Shown: positions 26,259-35,331 of the stretch, one piece after another
Position numbering within the stretch: position 1 is the first letter of the stretch
How the letters are laid out: the number at the start of each line of letters is the position of its first letter
Origin: Moraxella porci DSM 25326
GTDB lineage: Bacteria > Pseudomonadota > Gammaproteobacteria > Pseudomonadales > Moraxellaceae
NCBI RefSeq assembly: GCF_002014855.1
Contig: NZ_MUYV01000001.1
Location: 248,001-312,000, forward strand
Direction: 5' to 3'
DNA length: 64,000 nucleotides
Translations under genes and position numbers: made by a program
Notes under the pieces: model-generated
Databases searched by the model: none
What the model saw: only the letters and a program-made list of their open reading frames with translations
Told to the model about the DNA's origin: nothing

Positions 26259-27368
26259 ATGAGCGAAACGCCAACCTTGCCGATTAATACAGACGAAATC
26301 AAAAGCTACCGCAATCAAATTGATAGCATCGACGAACAAATTCAAACCTTGATCAATGAGCGTGCAAAAGTCGCCCAAAAAGTCGCCATCGCTAAAAAGA
26401 ACCATGAAGATCATCCGATTTTTTATCGTCCTGAGCGTGAAGCTCAAGTGCTAAAAGCGGTGATGGCGCGTAACGAAGGCCCATTATCAGGCGAAAAGAT
26501 GGCTCGCTTATTCCGTGAAATCATGTCGGTATGCCTTGAGCTGGAAGCACCGCAAAAAGTGGCGTATCTAGGACCTGTGGGTACATTCACTCACGCAGCA
26601 GCACTGAAGCATTTTGGTAAGGCGGCGACCACCGTATCACTTGCCACCATCACGGATGTGTTTCGTGAAGTTGAATCGGGCAGTGCGATGTACGGCGTCG
26701 TGCCAGTTGAGAACTCATCAGAAGGCGTGGTCAATCATACCTTAGATGCATTCCTTGGCTCTAGCCTAAAAATCATCGGTGAAGTGGAGCTACCTATCCA
26801 TCATAATTTTTTGGTCGCTGAACACACCAAAGTCAAAAATCTAAGCTGTATCTATGCACATCAACAAGCTTTGGCACAATGCCGTCATTGGCTGGATGTC
26901 AATTTCCCAAGTGTGGAGCGTATCGCTGTATCAAGTAATGGCGAAGCGGCTCGCCGTATCCAAAATGAATGGCATTCAGCTGCTATTGCAGGGGATGTGG
27001 CTGTGGCAGAATACGGCCTACACAAGCTGCACGAAAATATCGAAGATAATCCAAATAACACCACGAGATTTTTGATCATTGGTCGTGAAGATGTCGGTGC
27101 ATCTGGTGCGGATAAGACATCCATCATGGTCTCAAGTCCTGATAAAGCGGGTGCGCTGATTGAGATTCTTGAGCCGCTGCGTCGTCATGGTGTATCGATG
27201 ACCAGTATCGAGACTCGTCCAGAGCGTCCGAACAAATGGGCTTATGTGTTCTTTATTGACATGAATGGCCATATCAGTGATGATCATGTGGCTGCTGCTA
27301 TCGAAGATATTCGCCCATTGGTCAAGGATTTGCGAGTGTTGGGTTCTTATCCAAAAGCCGTATTATAA
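26259..27368 (+). CDS. pheA: bifunctional chorismate mutase / prephenate dehydratase (P-protein)
   Basis: The 369-residue protein makes phenylpyruvate from chorismate. Residues about 14-100 are an AroQ-type chorismate mutase with the RNQIDSIDEQI helix and a second conserved ERAKVAQKVA stretch. Then comes prephenate dehydratase (YLGPVGTFTHAAA near 105, NSSEGVVNHTLD, and TTRFLIIG) and a C-terminal ACT domain (KTSIMVSSPDKAGAL, then ESRP-like IETRPERPNKWAYVFFID), which usually binds phenylalanine for feedback inhibition. tyrA-aroA follows after about 85 bases, forming an aromatic amino acid cluster. AAAGGAAGC precedes the ATG. Confidence 0.96.
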   Translation: MSETPTLPINTDEIKSYRNQIDSIDEQIQTLINERAKVAQKVAIAKKNHEDHPIFYRPEREAQVLKAVMARNEGPLSGEKMARLFREIMSVCLELEAPQKVAYLGPVGTFTHAAALKHFGKAATTVSLATITDVFREVESGSAMYGVVPVENSSEGVVNHTLDAFLGSSLKIIGEVELPIHHNFLVAEHTKVKNLSCIYAHQQALAQCRHWLDVNFPSVERIAVSSNGEAARRIQNEWHSAAIAGDVAVAEYGLHKLHENIEDNPNNTTRFLIIGREDVGASGADKTSIMVSSPDKAGALIEILEPLRRHGVSMTSIETRPERPNKWAYVFFIDMNGHISDDHVAAAIEDIRPLVKDLRVLGSYPKAVL

Positions 27369-27452
27369 TTGATGATATCTCTTAGCTTTTGTTAAGAATT
27401 GAGTGATTATTTTAATGCAAATTATCATCAGTCAAATCGGGAAATATCACCA

Positions 27453-29756
27453 ATGGATGAGATGACAAAGCCGTTATTTGCCCATCTGTGCGTGATTGGG
27501 CTTGGGCTGATTGGTGCGTCGCTGGTGCAAGCGGTGCATAATGCCAATCAGCGTCGCAGCACACCGCTTGTCGGTAAAATCACCGCAATGGACACCAACG
27601 CCACAAGCATCAAGGATGCCATCAATGCCGGTGTGATTGCTGATGGCAGTACTCAGATTGGCGAAGCTGTCAAGGGTGCGGATATCGTGGTGATTGCTGT
27701 ACCTGTCAAGGCGATGGCATCTGTAATGCACTCGCTTAAATCGGCGATGGATGCAGGTGTCTTGGATGCAGACTGCCTAATCAGTGATGTTGGTAGCACT
27801 AAGCAAAGTGTTGCAGCGCTTGCTGATGAAGTTTTTGGCGACCATCATCATTTTATCGGTGGGCATCCGATTGCAGGTGCTGAGAACTCAGGCTTTCATG
27901 CCAGAAATGGCGAGCTGTTTGTACAGCATAAGCTGATATTATGCCCGACGGACAGTACGGATTTGACACGGCTTGCCAAACTGCGTCAGCTATGGCAGGG
28001 TGTGGGTGCTGATGTCATCGAGATGGATGCCAAGCGTCATGATGAGATTTTGGCTTATACCAGTCATTTGCCGCATTTATTGGCGTTTAGCCTGACGCAT
28101 CAGCTGGCAAGCCATGATGATAATTTGGATATTTTTCGTTATGCTGCAGGGGGCTTTCGTGACTTTAGTCGCATTGCCGCCAGTCATCCTGTGATGTGGC
28201 ATGATATTTTTATCGCCAATAAATCAGCACTGCTTAACTCTCTAGATGAGTTTCAACAACATCTGAATGAATTTAAAGAAATTATCGAGACACAAAATTC
28301 AGAAAAATTACTTGATTGGCTGGCGACCTCTCGCCATGCACGCCGTCATTTTGGGCATATGCTTGCCAAAAAATCCACACACAAACCCAATAGCATCATC
28401 ACAACCGATGCCATCAAGGACACGATTATGAGTCAAAGCTACCATATCCGCCCCCAAAACCACATTGCAGGTACCATCACCGTACCAGGGGATAAATCTA
28501 TTTCACATCGCAGTATCATGTTTGGCTCGCTTGCCGATGGCGTGACTCATGTGAGCGGTTTTTTGCAAGGTGAAGATGCGCTGGCGACGTTGCAGGCATT
28601 TGCTGATATGGGTGTCAAAATCGAACGAGATGGCGATAAAGTCACCATTCATGGTGTGGGTATCGATGGCTTACAAGCACCAAAAGAGCCGTTGTATATG
28701 GGTAATTCAGGCACAAGTATGCGTCTGTTGGCAGGGATTTTGTCTGCTCAACGCTTTGACAGTGTCATGACTGGGGATGTTAGCCTATCTAAGCGTCCGA
28801 TGGAGCGTGTCGCAAAGCCACTGCGTGAGATGGGTGCCGTGATCCAATCGACGGGCGAAAAAGGTACAGCACCGCTATCAATCACAGGTTCGCAGTCATT
28901 GACAGCGATTGATTATACCTTGCCTGTGGCATCAGCACAGATTAAGTCATGCTTGATTTTGGCATCACTTTGGGCAAATGGCACGACCACCATCCGTGAG
29001 CCTGAAGTTAGCCGTGACCATACCGAGCGTATGCTGAACGCCTTTGGTTATCCTGTACACACTGATGGTAATGTCATCACGGTGACAGGTGGCGGACGCT
29101 TGACGGCGACGGATATCATCGTACCTGCTGATATCTCAAGTGCGGCATTTTTTATGGTGCTGGGTGCAATAGGTGGTGGTGAAGGCTTGACCATCCAAAA
29201 AGTCGGCATGAATCCAACTCGTACTGGTGTGATTGATATTCTAAAGCTGATGGGTGCTGACATCACTGTGACCAACGAAACCATCGTCGGTGGTGAGCCA
29301 ATCGCTGATATCACCGTTAAGCCATCAGATTTGCACGGCATTGATATTCCTGAGCATCTCGTGCCACTAGCGATTGATGAGTTTCCTGTGCTGTTTGTTG
29401 CAGCCAGCTGTGCCACAGGTACAACCAAACTGACTGGCGCCAAAGAGCTCAGAGTCAAAGAATCTGACCGTATTGCAGTGATGGCAGATGGTTTGGCGAC
29501 TTTGGGCGTAGAATCAACCGTCCTAGAAGATGGCATCATCATCCAAGGTCGTGGTGTGGCAGGCGAGCGTAATGCCATCTTTGGCGGTGGTGTGATTGAG
29601 TCACATCATGACCATCGTATCGCCATGAGCTTTGCGGTGGCGTCAGCTCGTGCATCTGATGAGATCATCATCCAAGGTACTGAGACGGTCAATACCAGTT
29701 TTCCAAACTTTGCCGAACTTGCCAATTCGGTCGGCCTAAGCATTGATGTGAAATAA
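27453..29756 (+). CDS. tyrA-aroA: prephenate dehydrogenase fused to 3-phosphoshikimate 1-carboxyvinyltransferase
   Basis: One chain joins TyrA and AroA (EPSP synthase). The N-terminal third has the NAD site VIGLGLIGASL and the GGHPIAGAENSG motif of prephenate dehydrogenase. A linker of about 40 residues leads to a Met followed by SYHIRPQNHIAGTITVPGDKSISHR, the EPSP synthase start, with GNSGTSMRLLAG and the C-terminal ESDRIAVMADGL and HHDHRIAMS motifs. Such fusions are known in Moraxellaceae and some pseudomonads. The frame opens with TTG at 27399; I prefer ATG 27453, and ATG 27462 with GGATGAG upstream is also possible. It supplies steps on either side of chorismate. Confidence 0.95.
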   Translation: MDEMTKPLFAHLCVIGLGLIGASLVQAVHNANQRRSTPLVGKITAMDTNATSIKDAINAGVIADGSTQIGEAVKGADIVVIAVPVKAMASVMHSLKSAMDAGVLDADCLISDVGSTKQSVAALADEVFGDHHHFIGGHPIAGAENSGFHARNGELFVQHKLILCPTDSTDLTRLAKLRQLWQGVGADVIEMDAKRHDEILAYTSHLPHLLAFSLTHQLASHDDNLDIFRYAAGGFRDFSRIAASHPVMWHDIFIANKSALLNSLDEFQQHLNEFKEIIETQNSEKLLDWLATSRHARRHFGHMLAKKSTHKPNSIITTDAIKDTIMSQSYHIRPQNHIAGTITVPGDKSISHRSIMFGSLADGVTHVSGFLQGEDALATLQAFADMGVKIERDGDKVTIHGVGIDGLQAPKEPLYMGNSGTSMRLLAGILSAQRFDSVMTGDVSLSKRPMERVAKPLREMGAVIQSTGEKGTAPLSITGSQSLTAIDYTLPVASAQIKSCLILASLWANGTTTIREPEVSRDHTERMLNAFGYPVHTDGNVITVTGGGRLTATDIIVPADISSAAFFMVLGAIGGGEGLTIQKVGMNPTRTGVIDILKLMGADITVTNETIVGGEPIADITVKPSDLHGIDIPEHLVPLAIDEFPVLFVAASCATGTTKLTGAKELRVKESDRIAVMADGLATLGVESTVLEDGIIIQGRGVAGERNAIFGGGVIESHHDHRIAMSFAVASARASDEIIIQGTETVNTSFPNFAELANSVGLSIDVK

Positions 29757-29800
29757 TTCTCTTTATATTTCATTCATTGAGATATGATTTGTGCTTGATG

Positions 29801-29852
29801 ATTGACCCATGAATTCATCACTGTTTGTATCGCCAAATGGTGATGAGTCAAT
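29801..29852 (+). promoter_or_regulatory. leader inverted repeat abutting the rarD ribosome-binding site
   Basis: ATTGAC and TCATCAC (29801-29821) can pair with GTGATGA and GTCAAT (29840-29852), leaving a one-sided bulge of eight bases and an 18-base loop. AAGGAAAA, the rarD ribosome-binding site, starts at the next base. No T-run follows, so it is not a simple terminator. It may only be a weak fold. Confidence 0.35.
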
Positions 29853-29866
29853 AAGGAAAATACATC

Positions 29867-30760
29867 GTGAATCAGCCAACCAAAACGGTCAAGACCACCA
29901 CCCAAGGCATCATCACCGCTTTGGTGGCTTTTTTGTTATGGGGAAATTTCCCCTTATATTTTAAAGAGTTAAGCCATTATGATGCCATCGAAGTCATCGT
30001 GCATCGAGTGGTCTGGACGTTTGTACTGCTACTGATTGTGCTGATGCTTAGTCGTCGTACAGCTTGGCTTGGTGTGATTCGTCATCAGCCCAAATGGCTT
30101 GGGATTACCTTTATTGCAGCACTGCTCATTGGCACCAACTGGCTGACTTATGTCTGGGCGGTGACCCATAATCAGGTGCTTGAGGCAAGTCTCGGTTATT
30201 TTATCAATCCATTAATGGGTGTGGCATTATCTTTAGTATTTCTAAAAGAAAAACTCAGAAGCTTACAAAAAATCGCAGTGCTACTTGCCGCTATTGCTGT
30301 CGGCATACAAGTGGTGTGGCTAGGCGGTCTGCCGTGGGTGAGTTTGCTATTGGCACTGAGTTTTAGCGTTTATGGGATAATTCAGCGGCAGACACCGTTT
30401 GATGCGATTGATGGCTTATTTCTTGAGACGGCATTGCTATTACCATTGTGTCTTTTGTGGCTATCACAAGCAGGCGTGGCAAGTTCAAGCCTTGATTTGT
30501 GGTTGTCATCGGATATTTGGCTATTAATGCTGTCAGGCCCAATCACGCTGATTCCATTATTGCTTTATAATAAATCCACCAAAATGGTGAGTTTTACTTT
30601 ATTGAGTTTTATGGGTTATTTAACGCCAAGCATAGTATTTTTGCTTGCGGTGTTTTTGTACAAAGAGCCATTTAGTCTCCAAAATATCATCGTCTTTGGA
30701 TTGATTTGGACAGCTTTGGCGATTTTTAGTATTGATATATTAAAAAGAAAATCTAATTAA
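29867..30760 (+). CDS. rarD: EamA family transporter RarD
   Basis: The 297-residue membrane protein has ten hydrophobic segments in two EamA-type halves. The N-terminal motif GNFPLYFKELSHYDAIEVIVHRVVW and LGYFINPLM near residue 106 mark the RarD branch of the drug/metabolite transporter superfamily. RarD is named for chloramphenicol resistance in Pseudomonas; its natural substrate is not known. The start is GTG at 29867 with AAGGAAAA upstream. It is followed by folB after 23 bases and could be co-transcribed with it. Confidence 0.87.
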   Translation: MNQPTKTVKTTTQGIITALVAFLLWGNFPLYFKELSHYDAIEVIVHRVVWTFVLLLIVLMLSRRTAWLGVIRHQPKWLGITFIAALLIGTNWLTYVWAVTHNQVLEASLGYFINPLMGVALSLVFLKEKLRSLQKIAVLLAAIAVGIQVVWLGGLPWVSLLLALSFSVYGIIQRQTPFDAIDGLFLETALLLPLCLLWLSQAGVASSSLDLWLSSDIWLLMLSGPITLIPLLLYNKSTKMVSFTLLSFMGYLTPSIVFLLAVFLYKEPFSLQNIIVFGLIWTALAIFSIDILKRKSN

Positions 30761-30783
30761 TTAGTTATCATTGGAAAACCATT

Positions 30784-31143
30784 ATGGGCGATATTGTCTT
30801 TATCCAAGGCTTGGAGGTAAATACGCTGATTGGCGTGTATTCGTGGGAGCGTGCGATTAAGCAGCAGCTGATTTTTGATGCAGAGATGGTGTGTGATATG
30901 AGTCGTGCCATCAAGGATGATGATGTGGCACACGTGATTAATTATAAAACGGTCAGCGAAGACATCGAGCGACTGTGCCACGAGATTCAGGCTGAACTGC
31001 TTGAAACATTGGCAGATAAGATTGCTGAACATATCCTAACTCATTATCCCTGTAGCCAAATTACGCTCACCATCCATAAACCGAACGCCATCAAGGCAGC
31101 CAAAAGCGTCGGTGTCAAAATCGTACGCAGGGCATCTGTATGA
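30784..31143 (+). CDS. folB: dihydroneopterin aldolase
   Basis: FolB cleaves 7,8-dihydroneopterin to 6-hydroxymethyl-dihydropterin in folate synthesis. The 119 residues carry the usual motifs: FIQGLEVNTLIGVYSWER at the N-terminus, INYKTVSEDIE near 57, ETLADKIAE near 74 and the C-terminal IHKPNAIKAAKSVGV with the catalytic lysine. The stop overlaps the folK start by four bases (ATGA), so the next step of the pathway is translated in a coupled way. Confidence 0.93.
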   Translation: MGDIVFIQGLEVNTLIGVYSWERAIKQQLIFDAEMVCDMSRAIKDDDVAHVINYKTVSEDIERLCHEIQAELLETLADKIAEHILTHYPCSQITLTIHKPNAIKAAKSVGVKIVRRASV

Positions 31144-31571
31144 CGGATGGGCAAGTTGATCATTTGGTGATCGCCTTGGGGAGTAATCATCAGGCGGATA
31201 CGGCTTTTGCTTGTGCAGTGTCCAAGCTTCAGAAATTTGGCGAGATGCGATTATCGGAGCTTGTGACTGGGAGTGATTTTACAGGGCGTAGTCAGCGAGT
31301 GTATCATAATGCTGTAGCACACATAGCACTGACAAAGTCTATGCAATATACAGACATAGAAACTACGCTTAAGCAGATTGAGCAGGCTTGTGGTCGCGAT
31401 CCTACCAAAAAATGTGCCGAGTATGACTATGAAGTGGCGATGGATTTGGATATTTTGGCGGTGTCTATCGATGGGCAGTGGCGGATGAATCCATCACGCC
31501 TACCTTTAAAGTCTCATGATATGCAAGGGGTGCGACAAGTGGCAGCTTTTTTGTTGGATTTGACCGATTGA
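31140..31571 (+). CDS. folK: short divergent 6-hydroxymethyl-dihydropterin pyrophosphokinase (FolK-like)
   Basis: The 143-residue protein keeps the FolK outline: N-terminal VIALGSNHQADTAF, IEQACGRDPTKK (IE--GR) near 80-90, MDLDIL for the two metal-binding Asp residues near 104, and a late LPLKSHDM segment. Typical FolK has RWGPRTLDLDI; here the preceding residues are YDYEVAM, so the ATP-contacting arginine is not obvious, and the protein is about 15-20 residues short. The ATGA overlap with folB supports the function. I recall short forms of this type in Acinetobacter, so it probably is the family's normal FolK. Confidence 0.8.
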   Translation: MTDGQVDHLVIALGSNHQADTAFACAVSKLQKFGEMRLSELVTGSDFTGRSQRVYHNAVAHIALTKSMQYTDIETTLKQIEQACGRDPTKKCAEYDYEVAMDLDILAVSIDGQWRMNPSRLPLKSHDMQGVRQVAAFLLDLTD

Positions 31572-31599
31572 TCGGTCATTGGTGTAATTAAGGTTTTTT

Positions 31600-32253
31600 A
31601 TGTTTATCCCAAAATCATTTCAGCCATCACAGCACTCATCGATTATTGAGATGATTCAGCAGTATCCGCTTGCGACCATCATCACCATCATCGATGGCGT
31701 ACCTGTGGCAAGCCATGTGCCTGTACTGTACCTGAACGATGAGCAGGGTGAGCGGCTGATTACGCACATCGCCAGAGCCAATCCAATGTGGCGACACCTT
31801 GATACGCCATGGCTTATCGTGTTCACTGGTGCCAGTCACTATATCAGTGCCAACTGGTACCCATCCAAGGCAGTCAGCCATAAAGAAGTGCCGACTTATA
31901 ATTATCAAGCGGTGCATATCACTGCCAAAGCCAGTCTTGCCAATGAAGCTGCTGCCATTGATATATTATCCAAAACGACTGATTATTTTGAAAATCAGCT
32001 ACATAATACCAACCCTGATCATACACCGTGGCGACTGACAGATGCACCGGATGAGTTTATTCATAACATGTGCAAGGCATTGGTGGCGATTGAGTTTGAC
32101 ATTCTAGATGTTCAAGCATCTTTTAAACTAAGCCAAAATAAAGACGCCCAAAATAGACAGGGCGTCATTGATGGATTATCACAGCTTGATACGCATGAAT
32201 CACGAGTGATGGCGGATTTGATACAGCGGGCAAAGGCTGCCACTGAACAATAA
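31600..32253 (+). CDS. FMN-binding PaiB-like protein
   Basis: The 217-residue protein has the FMN-binding split-barrel of the PaiB family: MFIPKSFQP start, PLATIITI and SHVPVLYL strands, AKAN-like IARANPMW near 60, and ISANWYPSK...VPTYNYQAVH near 85-105, plus the C-terminal KLSQNK motif. PaiB of Bacillus was described as a negative regulator of sporulation and protease genes; in gammaproteobacteria the role is unknown and may be a flavin-dependent enzyme. It is probably the last gene of the fol cluster. Confidence 0.87.
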   Translation: MFIPKSFQPSQHSSIIEMIQQYPLATIITIIDGVPVASHVPVLYLNDEQGERLITHIARANPMWRHLDTPWLIVFTGASHYISANWYPSKAVSHKEVPTYNYQAVHITAKASLANEAAAIDILSKTTDYFENQLHNTNPDHTPWRLTDAPDEFIHNMCKALVAIEFDILDVQASFKLSQNKDAQNRQGVIDGLSQLDTHESRVMADLIQRAKAATEQ

Positions 32254-32419
32254 AGCAGCTGAATGCCTTAAGGGCGATGGATATTAATTTTGGATTAACT
32301 CCAACATTTTTTTAATAAATGAAAGCGCCATCGATATTTATTTTATTGAATAAACATTTTGACAAAATCCTTTTATAATAAACAAGAACATTTGTATATT
32401 GGATTTGTTCCATTGGTTG

Positions 32420-32470
32420 CATGAGTGGATCGTCGCTCATGTGTCAGCTGCCGCCATGATCTGATGGCGG
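32420..32470 (+). promoter_or_regulatory. two adjacent hairpins in the aceE leader
   Basis: CATGAGTGG pairs with TCGCTCATG around tetraloop ATCG (32420-32441, with G-U pairs), followed by CCGCCAT and ATGGCGG around GATCTG (32451-32470). No T-run follows. They end 23 bases before the aceE ATG, so they lie in the mRNA leader if transcription starts upstream near the TATAAT around 32373. Confidence 0.4.
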
Positions 32471-32493
32471 ATTCATTTTAACAGGTTATCGTA

Positions 32494-35319
32494 ATGACTA
32501 CATATTATAACGACCCCGATCATATCGAGACTCAAGAGTGGCTGGACGCTTTTGAATCGGTCATTAAAAATGCCGACAAAGATCGTGCACAATTCCTACT
32601 AAAATCATTGTATAACATGGCCGTCCAAGAGGGATTGCCTTTTAACCGTCTGGATACCGCTTACATCAATACCATTCCTGTTGAAGATGAGCCGAATTAT
32701 CCTGGCGATTTGCACATGGAGCGCAAACTGCGTGCATTGATCCGTTATAATGCGTTGGCGATGGTGATGCGTGCCAACCAAAATAACGATGATTTGGGCG
32801 GACATTTGGCGACTTTTGCATCATCGGCGACATTGTACGAAACAGGCTTTAACCACTTCTGGCGCGCACCAAGCGAAGCGCACGGCGGTGATATGATCTA
32901 CTATCAAGGTCATGGTGCACCGGGTATGTACGCGCGGTCGTTCCTAGAAGGTCGCCTATCTGAAGAACAGCTTGAGAATTTCCGCCGCGAAGTGGATGGC
33001 AAAGGTCTATCTAGCTACCCACACCCATATTTGATGCCTGATTATTGGCAGTTCCCAACCGTATCAATGGGTCTAGGTCCATTGATGTCGATTTATCAAG
33101 CGCGTAACCAAAAATACCTAACTAACCGCGGTCTGATCAAAGACGAAGACCGTAAAGTATGGGCATTCTTGGGTGATGGTGAGACCGACGAGCCAGAAAG
33201 CTTGGGAGCGATCTCAATGGCAGGCCGTGAAAAGCTTGACAACCTAATCTGGGTCATCAACTGTAACCTGCAGCGTCTAGACGGCCCTGTGCGTGGTAAC
33301 GGCAAAATCATCCAAGAGCTAGAGTCAGTATTCCGTGGCGCTGGCTGGAAAGTGATTAAAGTCATTTGGGGCGACCATTGGGATCCGCTACTTGCCAAAG
33401 ATGATTCAGGCGCCCTTAAAAAGCGTATGGAAGAAGTCGTCGATGGCGAATATCAGCTGTACACTGCTCGTGATGGTGCTTTTGTCCGTAAAGAGTTCTT
33501 TGGTAAATATCCAGAGCTGGCTGAAATGGTCAAAGACTGGACGGATGAAGAGTTGATGCACCTAAACCGTGGTGGTCATGATCCGAAGAAGGTTTATGCA
33601 GCGTACGCCGAGGCGATGAAAGCCAAAGGTCAGCCGACGGTGATTTTGGTCAAAACTGTTAAAGGCTATGGTCTATCAAGCCAAATCCAAGCGGTGAACA
33701 AGGCGCACCAATTGAAAAAATTGGACGAAAGTGGTCTAAAATATTTCCGTGACCGTTTTGATTTGCCATTTACCGATGAGCAATTAAAAGAATTGCCATT
33801 TTATCGCCCAAGCGAAGACAGTGCTGAATACAAATATTTGATGGGTCGCCGTGAGTCACTGGGTGGTCATTTGCCAGCGCGTCGTAGTGGCCATATTGCA
33901 CTTGAGATTCCTGAGCTATCGATCTTTGATCAAGTACTACAAGGCTCAAAGGGTAAAGAACAATCAACGACGATGGTCTTTGTTCGCCTATTGTCAGCAC
34001 TGCTAAAAGACAAAGGTCTGAATAAGCATGTCGTGCCAATCGTACCTGATGAAGCGCGTACCTTTGGTCTAGAAGGTATGTTCCGTCAGCTAGGTATTTA
34101 TTCATCTGTCGGCCAAAACTATGTCGCTGAAGATGCTGAAGCGCTGATGGGCTATCGTGAAGCCAAAGATGGCCATATGCTTGAAGAAGGTATCAACGAA
34201 GCAGGTGCAATGAGTGCGTGGATTGCCTTGGCGACCAGCTACTCAGTAAACGCATTGCCGATGATTCCAATGTACATCTACTACTCAATGTTTGGTTTCC
34301 AGCGTATCGGTGACTTGGCATGGGCGGCAGGTGACTGCCAAGCACAAGGCTTCCTATTTGGTGCAACCGCTGGTCGTACCACACTCAACGGTGAAGGTCT
34401 GCAGCACCAAGACGGTCATAGCCATATCCTATTTGGCACAGTGCCAAACTGCGTGACTTATGATCCTTGCTATGGCTATGAGTTGGCAGTCGTGATGCAT
34501 GACGGCCTACGCCGTATGTATGGCGAAGGTGAGCGTGTGTACTACTACATCACCTTGATGAACGAAAACTACGAACAACCTGCAATGCCAGCAGGTGTCG
34601 AAGAGGGTATCAAACGCGGTATGTACCTACTTGAGGACAATGGCTCAACACAAGTACAGCTATTGGGTTCTGGTGTTATCTTGCGTGAAGTCCAAAAAGC
34701 CGCTCGTATCCTAAAAGATGAGTTTGGTATCACAGCCAACGTTTGGAGCGTCACCAGCTTCAACGAATTGACTCGTGATGGTATGGCGTGTGATGACTAC
34801 AATCGCCTACACCCAACTGCTGAACAAAAAACCCCATGGGTCACTCAACAAATGGCACCGCACAAAGGTATCGTCGTGGCAGCGACCGACTACATGCGCA
34901 ACTACTCGGAGCAAATCCGTGGCTGGCTACCAGACAGCCGTCCATATGTGACGCTGGGTACTGATGGCTTTGGTCGCTCGGATAGCCGTGCTAAACTGCG
35001 CAGCTTCTTCAATGTCAATGCAGAGCATATCGTGGTTGCTACCCTGAAAAAACTGGCCGATGAAGGCGAAATCGATGTACGCCTAGTCCAAGATGCGATC
35101 AATAGCTTTGAGATTGACGCTGACCAAGCACCTGCATGGCAGCCACAGCCACAGTATGATTTCTTCCCAGATGCGCCAGCACCGAAGACAACTCGTGAGC
35201 CAAACCCAGTGCCAGAGCTGATCGATGAACCAGATGAAGCCATCGATCAAGAAGGTCGCAGCGAAGACAAAGCCGATGCTGCACTCTTAAATGACAGCAA
35301 CATTCAAGAGCCCAAATAA
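32494..35319 (+). CDS. aceE: pyruvate dehydrogenase E1 component, homodimeric type
   Basis: AceE decarboxylates pyruvate with thiamine diphosphate and acetylates the lipoyl arms of AceF. At 941 residues it is the homodimeric gammaproteobacterial type. Motifs visible are the GHGAPGMYARSFLEGR segment near 145, the thiamine diphosphate/Mg signature GDGETDEPES...NLQRLDGPV near 230-265, and the C-terminal transketolase-like part with SYSVNALPMIPMYIYYSMFG. The tail after residue 890 is acidic and Pro-rich. aceF follows after 12 bases. No pdhR regulator or lpd gene is next to it, unlike in E. coli. Confidence 0.97.
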   Translation: MTTYYNDPDHIETQEWLDAFESVIKNADKDRAQFLLKSLYNMAVQEGLPFNRLDTAYINTIPVEDEPNYPGDLHMERKLRALIRYNALAMVMRANQNNDDLGGHLATFASSATLYETGFNHFWRAPSEAHGGDMIYYQGHGAPGMYARSFLEGRLSEEQLENFRREVDGKGLSSYPHPYLMPDYWQFPTVSMGLGPLMSIYQARNQKYLTNRGLIKDEDRKVWAFLGDGETDEPESLGAISMAGREKLDNLIWVINCNLQRLDGPVRGNGKIIQELESVFRGAGWKVIKVIWGDHWDPLLAKDDSGALKKRMEEVVDGEYQLYTARDGAFVRKEFFGKYPELAEMVKDWTDEELMHLNRGGHDPKKVYAAYAEAMKAKGQPTVILVKTVKGYGLSSQIQAVNKAHQLKKLDESGLKYFRDRFDLPFTDEQLKELPFYRPSEDSAEYKYLMGRRESLGGHLPARRSGHIALEIPELSIFDQVLQGSKGKEQSTTMVFVRLLSALLKDKGLNKHVVPIVPDEARTFGLEGMFRQLGIYSSVGQNYVAEDAEALMGYREAKDGHMLEEGINEAGAMSAWIALATSYSVNALPMIPMYIYYSMFGFQRIGDLAWAAGDCQAQGFLFGATAGRTTLNGEGLQHQDGHSHILFGTVPNCVTYDPCYGYELAVVMHDGLRRMYGEGERVYYYITLMNENYEQPAMPAGVEEGIKRGMYLLEDNGSTQVQLLGSGVILREVQKAARILKDEFGITANVWSVTSFNELTRDGMACDDYNRLHPTAEQKTPWVTQQMAPHKGIVVAATDYMRNYSEQIRGWLPDSRPYVTLGTDGFGRSDSRAKLRSFFNVNAEHIVVATLKKLADEGEIDVRLVQDAINSFEIDADQAPAWQPQPQYDFFPDAPAPKTTREPNPVPELIDEPDEAIDQEGRSEDKADAALLNDSNIQEPK

Positions 35320-35331
35320 TAGGAGAACATG

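Noticed and set aside
29048..29578. Long minus-strand open frame (176 codons) inside tyrA-aroA
   Set aside because: It is antisense to the conserved EPSP synthase domain and has a composition produced by the codon bias of the real gene.
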